Assembly: GCA_030848705.1 (NCBI GenBank)
Contig: CM061244.1
Location: 48,587,190-48,651,189, forward strand
Reading direction: 5' to 3'
DNA: 64,000 nt
Source: Heracleum sosnowskyi
Taxonomy: Eukaryota > Streptophyta > Magnoliopsida > Apiales > Apiaceae
In this document: positions 10,849-20,006 of the stretch, one piece after another
Layout of the letters: every line of letters starts with the position of its first letter
Position numbering within the stretch: the stretch's first letter is position 1
Notes under the pieces: model-generated
Seen by the model: only the letters and a program-made list of their open reading frames with translations
Database searches by the model: none
Told to the model about the DNA's origin: nothing
Made by a program: the position numbers and the translations under genes

Positions 10849-11324
10849 CACAGTTTAGGTTTTGATTTTATATCAATCATATACACGAGTATATTGTAAC
10901 CTAGAAGCTCTCAAGAACATCAGAATTTCTTGAGAGAATTTTGTAACAGTTTTATATCAGAATTAATAAAGCTATTATTCTTTCATATTTGTGATCTATA
11001 TTTTATTAAGTCGAGAATCTTATACAATTGTATTCAACTCCCCTTCTACAATTGTTTATTATTGGGCAACATCTATACTATACTATTATATAATAGCCGA
11101 AACATTGAAAATTTTGATTTCGATTTTCGGTAATTTATTCTATTTAATCTATCTATCTGTACTATTATATAATAGCCGAAACATTGAAAGTTTTAATTTT
11201 CGATTTTCTCACATATATAACATAACTACAAACTCTTTTAATTATACTTTACTTAGAATTCAAAAACACGACCTTTTTTTAGAAAATATTTATATTTATA
11301 TTTATATTTATACAAGCTTATAAC

Positions 11325-11787
11325 CTGTGCAACGCACGAACGACTTTAACATTAATTTTGAAATTTACTTATAAATTTTTTGAGATTTTAATACTTCTGA
11401 AAATGCTACCTTTTTAAAAAGAATTAAAAGTACTACTTTAATACTTTAAATCTAAAAAAAATTATAGATTTTATAATAGTTTATTAGCTTAGTAAGCATG
11501 TCAGTAAAGATAATCGTCAAAATTATCAATATATTTTGTTGTAATATATATAAATGTAAATATAAATATTTTCTATAAAAAGGTCGTGTTTTTGAATTCT
11601 AAGTAAAGTATAATTAAAAGAGTTTGTAGTTATGTTATATATGTGAGAAAATCGAAAATTAAAACTTTCAATGTTTCGGCTATTATATAATAGTACAGAT
11701 AGATAGATTAAATAGAATAAATTATCGAAAATTGAAATCAAAACTTTCAATATTTCGGCTATTATATAATAGTATAGTATAGATAGA
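11325..11787 (-). mobile_element. Short Helitron-like element VI
   Basis: The 3' part (11325-11540) begins with a GTGC-AAC-GCAC hairpin and is the reverse complement of 12645-12880. The 5' part (11545-11786) is the reverse complement of 11072-11312. Together they give a complete copy of about 463 bp of the same family as element V, inserted inside it in opposite orientation. There is no coding capacity: the short ORFs here are repeats. Confidence 0.5.
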
Positions 11788-12641
11788 TATCGTCTGCGAT
11801 AATTTTAGAAAAGGAGAAATTTTAGTTAAAAATATAAAAAAGAATATACGATTTGGCTAACAAAGGTAATTGGTTAATTATTAGTATTTATAATATTACT
11901 ATTTTATGTTACTAAATGAAATTGCATATGATATTTTTGAAAAATGTGAGATTTTACTTAGAAAAAATTTTAGTTAGAAAATATAAAAAAGAATATACAT
12001 TTTGGGAAAAAAAAGCTAATTGGTTAGTTATTAGTAATTATAAATATTATTATTTTATTTCATTAAAAAGAACTGTCCGTGATATTTTTGAAAAATGGGA
12101 GGTTTTAGTTAGAAAATATAGAAAAGTAAAATATTTAGTTAGAAAATATAAAAAGAATATACACTTTGGCTAAAATAGGTAATTGGTTAGTTATTAACAA
12201 TTATTATTTTATTATTTTATTTTAATAAATGAAACTGTCTGTGATATTTTTAGAAAATAAGAGTTTTAGTATGCAAAAATAAAAAGCTTATATGTTTTAG
12301 TTAAAAAAGGTAATTGCTCGTGATATTTTTAAAAAAGTAAGGGAATTTTTCAGAAAAAATAAAAAAAGTAATATATTTTAGGTGTAAAAGGTAATTGGTT
12401 ATAAATAGGTAATATTTTAATTTAATAATATTTTTTTATAAATAATTAGTACAATTAAGTAAGGGCAATTAATTAAAATCACAACATACCAAAAAATATC
12501 TAGTATTCAATTCAATGGCTCTCATTAATTTAATTTAAAAGATCTAACGGTTAGAGATTGGATGACCAAACTATGGAGAACGAGACTACAAACCGACAAC
12601 AAAAACTTTATAATGTTTCGTCTTTAATATAATAGTATAGA
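11788..12641 (-). mobile_element. AT-rich Helitron remnant between elements V and VI
   Basis: No gene. It contains several diverged copies of a GTGATATTTTTGAAAA-type word and of a TTAGTTAGAAAATATAAA word. The right edge carries the TTCGTCTTTAATATAATAGTATAGA end seen (in variant form) on Helitron III. The left edge cannot be placed. Confidence 0.4.
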
Positions 12642-14552
12642 TATATTACAACAAAATATATTGATAATTTTGACGGTTATCTTGACTGGCATGCTTACTA
12701 ATCTAATAAAATTTTATAAAATCTATAAGTTTTTTTTAGATTTAAAGTATTAAAGTAGTACTTTTAATTCTTTTTAAACATTTAGAATTTTCAGAAATAT
12801 TAAAATCTCAAAATAAATCAAAATAAATTTTAAAATTAACATTAAAGTCGTATGTGTTTTGCACGGGTTATAGGCTTATATATATATATATATACTAGCC
12901 TATAACCCGTGCAAGGCACGGACCTTAAAAAATAATAAACTAAAAAATTTAATGTGAACGGAAAATATTAAAATAAAAGTAAAAATTAATATGATAAATT
13001 ATAAAATGAGAAACTTAAATATTAATTGGAACATAGAAAAAATATTAAAAAATACATATGGGACTACGGAAGATAAATGAGGTATTATTAATATTATTTT
13101 ATTAAAATAATATTAATAATAAGGACAGATAGAAAATCTAACATGTTTTAATTAAAAAAAAGTAATTGGCCGTGATATTTTTAGAAGTGTTTTAATTATA
13201 TTAATTATATTTATTAAAAAAATACGTTGACATGTTAAAATAATTAAGTTTTTTTAATAAGGACAAATAGAAAATTTAACATGTTTTAATTAAAAAAAGT
13301 AACTACCCGTAATATTTTTAGATGTGTTTTAATAGCTTGTACATTTCGTTAGAAAAAATGTTTTAACTATAAAAGATAATCAGCTAGTTACTATTTTTAT
13401 ATTATTTTATTATTTATTAAATAGAGTATTAAAATAGGTTTTAAAATAAATAAGTAAGGATTGCACGTCATAGTTTTGGAAAATAAAGATTTTAGTGATA
13501 ATATATTTTAATTTAAAGGTAATTGTCGTGATATTTTTGGAAAGGAGTGGATTTTGTTATAATATTTTTTTTAATTATAAAAGACAATCAGCTAGTTACT
13601 ATTTTTATATTATTTTATTATTTATTAAATATAGTATTAAAATATGTTTTAAAATAATTAACTAAGGATTGCACCTCATATTTTTTGGAAAACAGAGATT
13701 TTTTTGATAACAAATATAAAAGGTAATATGTTTTAATTTAAAGATAACTAGGTTATTGAGCCGCGCTTCGCAGCGGCATTATAATATATTTATTAAGAAA
13801 AAAAATATTAGAATAAAAATTGTGAAATAAATATCTATAAAATTATATAAATTATCAAATAAAATATATTCCGTAAAATTTGCATTTGGGTAAGTACTAT
13901 TATAAATTATTTACATATTCCTTTTGTTTATAGATATAGAGTTTGATTTTTTATTTTCTTGGACCGATATCATTGCCATATATATATTAAAAAAATTATA
14001 TTGATAAAAATCAATATAAACATATAATATTACTATTTTCTCAGGGATGACACATACGGTGTATCCAGATTTGTATAAATTTTACTATTTCTTGTGATAG
14101 AAAAGCTAATTGTATCTGCATATAAGAGTAAATAAATGGTTAAAAAACTAATATAAGAATTAAATCAATAATATCAATGAAACAAATATTTGTATAATAT
14201 CTAATGATATTCGTTTAATCGAGATAAGATAGATTTATATATGTGCAATTTCTAAAACTATATATTATAAAAACATTAATAAAGATAATTACTTTTAAAT
14301 TTTTTAATCTGGGTATATGTGACAATTATTATATAGGGTCCGCCATCCTCCTTGTATAAATTTGTATCAACATCTCGGCCAACTTTTCCCACAAAGATAT
14401 GGTACTCGTGATGAAGCTGTTTAAGAAAAAAATTAGAACAAATTAAAAAAGTAAAACAAATAAATTGGGGTAACCAAAGAAGTAATATAAAATTACAAGA
14501 ACAATAAAAAATAATTAACAGTTATATTAAAATTAATATAATGCATAACTTA

Positions 14553-15180
14553 CTAATTTGTGACAATTTTGAGATCTCTTTTTTTCCAACCGCCTTTGAC
14601 AACTTCAATGCCACCCAAGTAGGTCAAGCAGCCTGCAACATCTAAATCAACATAGAAAAAATAATATTACAACATGATATTTTGAATAATAACTTATATA
14701 ATAGTATTACTTATATATTACTCTAATATATTACTGCATCAAAAACCTGAGAGTATGTTGGTGTCATTAATACGTGCATCAATCATATCCGGACATATGA
14801 ACTGAAATCCATGCAGTGATATGTTGACGATGCCTTCTTCCAATCTCTTTGGCAACGTTATGCGTACGAAGAGCAATTTAGACCCCTGTGATAGTGGTCT
14901 ATATTTCCCTATACTTGAAATAACTTTCAGATTTTTGATGTTATACACGGAGCCTTCCTCTAAAAAGATTTTTGAACCGAGAGACCAGAATCTTTGGGAT
15001 CGTAGCATGAATCAAAGTTTCCTGTCATACAACATATCTTAGAAAAGTTAATAACATCATATAATTTGACAAACTAATAAGTTATAAATATATTGATTTA
15101 TTAACCTTTTCATCGATCAAAAACATGTCAAGACTGATCAGTTCTTCAGTATTTGGATTGACAGATTCGCACATTCTACA
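14553..15180 (-). pseudogene. RPA70/DUF223-like OB-fold gene fragment
   Basis: At least three exon-like blocks on the minus strand. The first (about 15108-15180) reads ELISLDMFLIDEK and ends at a GT donor. The second (14739-15055) opens after a TATGACAG acceptor with LIHAT, then EEGSVYNIKNLKV and SIGKYRP, with a frameshift between them. The third (14553-14641) contains AGCLTYLGGIE and GGWKKRDLKIVTN before a stop. This is the pattern of the DUF223/replication protein A 70-kDa-like family, which autonomous plant Helitrons often carry for single-strand DNA binding. Here frameshifts and missing parts make it non-functional. I see no helicase beside it. The family match is from memory. Confidence 0.65.
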
Positions 15181-15391
15181 CACTCATACTCTTATCATCC
15201 AGGTATAGTTGTTGTCGTTCAAAGTATTCAACATGGTGTAGGCCATAGTTGTATTGATTGTAAATATGGTTGTAAAAATTTGAAGCTATGTAAAAAAATT
15301 CCGGTGTAGATTTTTTGTTATGAATGACCTTTAATTTATAGGTGTTTGTAAGGTGAATGACATGAAAATCCATTATGTTTAAAAGTCAAGA

Positions 15392-16195
15392 AGTATTATA
15401 AAAGAAAAGTTCTATAAAGTTTGAAAATAATAAAAGAAAGTTCTATCAAGTTTGAAAATAATAAAAGAAAGTTTTATCAAGTTTGAAAATAATAAAAGAA
15501 AGTTCTATCAAGATTGAAAATAATAAAAGAGAAAATTACAATTATTAACATAATATCCTAAAAGAAAGTTCTATCAAGTCCTACAAATTTGAAAATAATA
15601 AGGAAGTTGTAATTTTCTAAATCAAAGAAAGTTCTATCAAGTTTAAAAATAATTAAAGAAAGTTCTATCAAGCCTACAAATTCGAAAATAATAAGAAAGT
15701 TGTAATTTTCTAAATCAAAGAAAGTTCTATCAAGTTTGAAAATAATAAAAGAAAGTTCTATCAAGCCTACAAATTCGAAAATAATAAGGAAGTTGTAATT
15801 TTCTAAATCAAAGAAAGTTCTATCAAGTCCTACAAATTCGAAAATAATAAGGAAGTTGTAATTTTCTAAATCAAAGAAATTTTCTAAATCAAAGAAAGTT
15901 CTATCAAGTCCTACAAATTCGAAAATAATAAGAAAGTTGTAATTTTCTAAATCAAAGAAAGTTCTATCAAGTTTGAAAATAATAAAAGAAAGTTCTATCA
16001 AATCTACAAATTCGAAAATAATAAGGAAGTTGTAATTTTCTAAATCAAATAAAGTTCTATCAAGTCCTACAAATTCGAAAATAATAAGAAAGTTGTAATT
16101 TTCTAAATCAAAGAAAGTTCTATCAAGTTTGAAAATAATAAAAGAAAGTTCTATCAAGTTTGAAAATAATAAAAGTGTAATTTTCAATTTCCTTG
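15392..16195 (+). repeat. Minisatellite inside Helitron I
   Basis: Tandem array of a 63-bp unit containing AAAGAAAGTTCTATCAAG, a TCCTACAAATTCG part and GGAAGTTGTAATTTTCTAA. A roughly 31-bp half-unit (AAAGAAAGTTCTATCAAGTT plus GAAAATAATA) is interspersed irregularly. The first 150 bp hold half-units only. The array keeps one minus-strand frame open for about 200 codons (FDLENYNF-type repeats), a by-product of unit length divisible by three rather than a gene. Confidence 0.9.
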
Positions 16196-16522
16196 CTACA
16201 AAATCGAAAATAATAAAGGAAGTTGTAATTATTAAAATTAAAAAATGTGAAAAATTGAGAAAATTAGAAAAATAGAACAGAGCGATTCTAGAGGCGCCAC
16301 CTCACCGCCTCCGTCTTCTCCTTTATATAAATATATTGATTGCCATGATATTTTTGGAAAAGGAGTAGATTTTGTTAGAAAAAACCATTTTAATTATATA
16401 ATGCAATCATCTTGTTACTATATTTATATATTTTTATTATTTATTAAATAGAATAAAAGACCGAAACCAAAACCGATCGAAAACCGAAAATCAAAACTTT
16501 CAATGTTTCGGCTTTAATAATA

Positions 16523-17460
16523 CTAGCTTAAAACCCGTGCGATGCACGGATTGTTAATTGTTATTTTATTATTATTGTTTTAATATTTTATTAATTGTAA
16601 TTGTGCAAAAAATAAGTACACATGTTAAAATAGTTAAACACTTTTAATTAATTAAAAACATTAAAATAGATTTTAAAATAATTAAGTATGGGGTCACCGG
16701 TTATATTTTTGAAAATGAAGGGTTTTAGTTAGAAAAAATGTAACATATATTTAGTTTAGAAAGGTAAATGTCCGTGATATTTTTGAAAAATGAGGTTTTA
16801 AAATTTAATAATTAAAAGTATTTAAATACATTTTAAAATAAATAAGTAAATGGTTTCCTGTGATATTTTTGGAAAAAGAATGGATTTTAGTGAGAAAAAT
16901 AGAAAAAGTAAATTGTAAAAGGCAATTTCCCGTGATATATTTAGAAAAGAAGGAACTTTTTAGAAAAAATATATAATATATTTTAGCTGAAAAGGTAATT
17001 GGTTATAAATAGGTATTTGATTATTTATATTTTAATATTTGTAGTAATTGCATTTGTTAAGAAAAATAGGTAGACATGTTAAAATAGGTAAACTTTTAAA
17101 AAATAATTATAATATTAAAATAGTTTTAAAAATAAATAACTAAACGTCCGTTATATTTTTGGAAAAGGAGAGGTTTTAGTAAGAAAAAATAGAAAAACTA
17201 ATATGTTTTAGTTAAAAAAAGGTAATTGCCCGTGATATGTTTGAAAAAATAGAAAAAATAATGTATTTTAGGTGAAAAAGATAATTGGTTATAAATATGT
17301 AATATTATTATTTAATAATATATTTCTATAAATAAGTAAGGTTAATTAAGTAAAAACACAAAGTACATTTAATTAAGGGCAATTAAGTAAAATCACAACG
17401 TACCATACCGACCAGCCAAACTTTTAATGATTCGTCTATTATATAATAGTATAGTATTGA
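16523..17460 (-). mobile_element. Helitron III
   Basis: 938 bp. Minus-strand 3' end: hairpin CCGTGCATCGCACGG and CTAG at 16523-16526. 5' end: TCAATACTATACTATTATAT at 17460. The flanks rejoin as AATAATA^TAGTATAGATAA, restoring the 5' terminus of Helitron II. No coding sequence. It has repeated GTGATATTTTTG words, as in the other members. Confidence 0.78.
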
Positions 17461-17469
17461 TAGTATAGA

Positions 17470-18653
17470 TAAGGTACAAAAATATGACTCTCATATGTTT
17501 TATTTACTGAGAGATATGTATCATGTTTAAATATGAATTGTATAAATTTTTAAAAAAAATGCTAGATGTCCTAAATTGAGTACAAAAAGATGGCACAAAT
17601 ACTTGATCACAAATCTGGCACATTATATCTTTATATATAATAAGTGTAATGGATATCTTATCCAAAACTTAGGTAATCTACTGTCAAATAATAAGGATTG
17701 TTGATCTTAAAATATAGATGAATGAGAATCGTTTGATCATTGTTAATAAAATATTAAAATATTTTAATAATATAAATCAAATATGAGTACGTTTTCTAAG
17801 TTGAGTAGAATTTTCAGTATAAAAATTTGTAGCTTTAATTTTAAGTTGAGTAGGTTTATTTGATTGTTAGTCTATACTATAATTCTAAGTAGAGTAGGCT
17901 TTCTTTATTTTAATTCTATTACTAAGTTGAATAGAACTAATGCAACAAAAAAAAAAATCACGTTATTCTTTCTTCAATTTCAGGATATTTTTTATTGGAA
18001 AAAATTGTTAAAACACCACCAAATTAAAAATTATTTTGTGAGTATGTGAACCGTAAAATCGTTCAAATCCGATTTTTAAAGCTCAATATAGAGCATAAAC
18101 ATAATAGTAAGCATATAAAACCTAATAAATAAAGTATAAAAATTAATAACATAAAAAAATTAAAAAAAAATAGTATAATTATAGATAATAAAAAAACGTG
18201 AATTGCATAGATTATAAGCTAATTAAAAGAATGTAGACAGCTAATTAATTTTCAGATTCTACACGCTACATATATGTCGTATATAGATTTTGGTTCAAAC
18301 TTAAAAATATTTACTTCTTCAGTTCAAATAAGAACTATAAATATAAGAAAAGTTTGCACACCAAAAATGACCGCACGAAAACGTGCAAATGAGATGCAAG
18401 TTTTATTTTCGTACACCCGATCTGGCAAATTTACTAAAGAATAACAAGTACAGAGTAACAGAGCCATACGCTGCATGATCTCGTGTGTCTAGCTAAGCAT
18501 TTGGATTTTTCTCAAATTTGAACACTTGCATTGCACCACGTCCTGCTTAGCGCTTGCCCTGGCTAGCTGTACAGTTTAAGCTACACACGTGGCTAAACAT
18601 GCAACCAAGCGTCTATTTGTTGCACACTTCTTGAGTTTATATGTTTTCACTTA
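17470..18653. other. AT-rich repeat remnant, no gene seen
   Basis: About 17625-18140 is a diverged copy of a repeat that also occurs around 26955, 28530 and 36788. Shared landmarks are a TATATAATAA start, CTTATCCAAAACTT, and a GTGAACCGTAAAAT segment. The rest shows no coding or RNA signal that I can recognise. Confidence 0.5.
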
Positions 18654-19013
18654 GAGCATTCGCACCCACCCATTTCTGGTATTCAATCCGTTAATTCGTC
18701 AATTTATTTGATAAAATTTATTATTATGCAAATAAAATTAACTATTTTGCTATTTTTTATGCAGCAGTACAAATCAAAGTAGTTAATCCGTCTAACGAAT
18801 CAATAAATTGATGGAGTTTTATCAATGCAACAATGTTTTTTGGTCCATCAATCAAATTGATGGTCATCAATTACTCCATCAATTTTTGATGGAGTAGATA
18901 ACGGATTGGCGGAGTTCAATTTTATTGACGGACTAAAAAAACACCGCTGCATAACTAAATTTCGTCAATCCGTCTAACGAATCAACTATTTTTTTTCATT
19001 GGTGCATATGCTC
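18654..19013. mobile_element. 360-bp MITE
   Basis: Terminal inverted repeats are GAGCATTCGCACC on the left and its near-complement GGTGCATATGCTC on the right (11 of 13 matching). Flanking triplets are TTA and TCA, close to the 3-bp TWA duplication of PIF/Harbinger (Tourist) MITEs. The interior repeats ATCCGTCTAACGAATCAA and several complementary ATTGATGGA words, so it can fold extensively. Superfamily is tentative. Confidence 0.6.
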
Positions 19014-20006
19014 TCAATATATACTTCTTGCATTGTCGCGTCAGCTGCGTTAGGTGTGGGAGGAATTCAACAGCAACGATATTTTGGATACCAGATTCAA
19101 ATAAATTTTATCAAACCCGATATTTTGGATTTAGATTTAGATTTTGATTCAATTTTTAGATCTGAAAGAGTTTGGATTTGAATTTTGATATAAGGTATTC
19201 TGATCCAAACTCCGACCCGAAATCCAAAACCTGATACAAATCCAATCCAAACCCGAAATTCGAAAAAAAATCAAGTATATATATATTATACTTAATATAT
19301 TTTTTTTTAATTTTATTTTTGTCTTTAGTATTTTTAATAATCATAAGATTTTAATTATATTATTTACCAGTGATCCGCAGTATCCACTTACCTTTTTGTT
19401 AGCTTACCGCATTTTTTGTTCTTCGATTCATGTTCTCTTGTAGTTACTTTAGTTTGGAAACTAATACTCCAAAATTTGAATCTTATTAATATTTTGTAAC
19501 AAAGAGTAATGTTTTTTATTTGTAAGCTAAATTTTTAATTTAAAATTAAAGTTCATGAATTAAGGTTCAAAATAAAAAATGATAGAAAGCAATTTTTTTT
19601 GTTTCCTTAAAATTTCAAATTTTGGATATGAATAAACCCGAACCTAATCCAAAATCTGATGGATCGGATTTGGATTTAGATTTTAAAATCCATTTGGATT
19701 TGGATTTGATACGAATATTTGGATTTGGATATCTCATCATTCCAACACAATCTGACCCGTTGTCATCCCTACTCAGCAACCAAACTGAAGAACACTTGTG
19801 TTTATCAGAATCAAAACATAAACCACGTGTACATTTAATACACAAGGTCAAGGAGAGAAAATCAGCAATAATTTTCAAATCTATAGATCCCCAAATGTGA
19901 TTAAATTTAGGACCTTTTTTTTTAAAGTTCAGAACCTACATCATACAGAACTTGATAACTCTAACAAAGGAATGCAACTCAAGACTAATCACAGATTCTC
20001 AGCTAT
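19014..20006. other. SPF30 downstream region with GGATTTGGATTT repeats
   Basis: No gene. Stretches 19075-19270 and 19615-19760 carry GGATTTGGATTT-type runs and their complements. The right end reads GTTGTCATCCCTA near 19770, like a hAT terminus, but no matching left end or duplication was found. The 3' UTR of the minus-strand SPF30 gene should lie in 19900-20006. No clear AATAAA is seen. Confidence 0.4.

Larger units (their letters stand above)
1..11071 (+). mobile_element. Copia element A (Sirevirus-like), 3' part
   Basis: The window opens inside the RT domain of a Ty1/copia retrotransposon. Going right it holds RT and RNase H (3-1421), a spacer (1422-1847), a large extra ORF (1848-6356), a polypurine tract (6602-6612) and a 3' LTR beginning TGTTAGATCAGG at 6613. 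The LTR is split by element B (6750-10671 plus its target duplication) and resumes at 10677, ending GGGCAACA at 11071; joined, it is about 532 bp. Copia elements with an extra ORF between pol and the 3' LTR and a long gag are known as Sireviruses (SIRE/Maximus lineage). The 5' LTR and gag lie outside the window, and Helitron-like sequence abuts the right end, so the target duplication cannot be checked. Confidence 0.85.
6613..11071 (+). repeat. 3' LTR of element A, split by element B
   Basis: LTR pieces are 6613-6749 and 10677-11071. They run from TGTTAG to the terminal CAACA, and both copies of the B target duplication GAAGC mark the junctions. The first piece has five exact TCAGGATT words and the second begins with another. 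A TATA box, TATATAAA, is at 10841-10848 and AATAAA at 10965-10970. Near the end is the ATTCAACYCCCCTTCTACAAT block also seen in the E LTR. Confidence 0.8.
11072..12882 (+). mobile_element. Short Helitron-like element V interrupted by inverted relatives
   Basis: The 5' end is TCTATACTATAC at 11072, directly after the A of the LTR A terminus, as expected for insertion at A^T. The 5' part (11072-11324) rejoins at about 12642 with TATATTACAACAAAATAT and continues to GCACGGGTTATAGGC near 12880. That joined order is confirmed by a second copy lying inverted at 11325-11787. The block 11325-12641 is thus an insertion. Its right edge is GA^T at 12640-12642, the mark of a minus-strand Helitron 5' TC end. 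Terminal CTAG is missing here, so the 3' end is uncertain. Confidence 0.5.
13748..16339 (-). mobile_element. Helitron I with RPA-like pseudogene
   Basis: The 3' end (minus strand) has the hairpin GCCGCTGCGAAGCGCGGC at 13760-13777, then CTAG at 13748-13751. The 5' end is TCAATATATTTATATAAAGG at 16339. The flanks join cleanly as AAAGATAA^TTGCCATG, which matches the GGTAATTGNCCGTGATATT unit repeated in this neighbourhood, so the empty site is reconstructed from sequence. Inside are a broken RPA/DUF223-like gene (14553-15180) and a minisatellite (15392-16190). No Rep/helicase gene is seen, so it is non-autonomous. Confidence 0.85.
12895..17469 (-). mobile_element. Helitron II, host of Helitrons I and III
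   Basis: The 3' terminus on the minus strand is the hairpin CCGTGCCTTGCACGG, a short spacer and CTAG (12895-12898), followed by T. The 5' terminus is TCTATACTATATT at 17469, interrupted by Helitron III. The flanks join as A12894^T17470. Without Helitron I (2592 bp) and III (938 bp) it is about 1045 bp with no coding potential, so it is non-autonomous. The first 175 bp from the 3' end recur inverted at 36985-37159, which supports the family. Confidence 0.75.

Noticed and set aside
11526..11750. 74-codon ORF and its mirror at 10991-11323
   Set aside because: The two are the arms of the Helitron inverted repeat read on opposite strands; low-complexity Ile/Tyr ends.
15558..16187. 209-codon minus-strand ORF of FDLENYNF-type repeats
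   Set aside because: It is the minisatellite unit (63 bp, divisible by three) read through. No start context or homology; annotated as repeat.
15392..16195. CRISPR-like regular repeats
   Set aside because: Units are contiguous without unique spacers, lie in a plant Helitron, and there are no cas genes. It is a minisatellite.
19040..19780. A complete hAT element with GGATTTGGATTT repeats
   Set aside because: The right end looks hAT-like, but no matching left terminus or 8-bp duplication was found.
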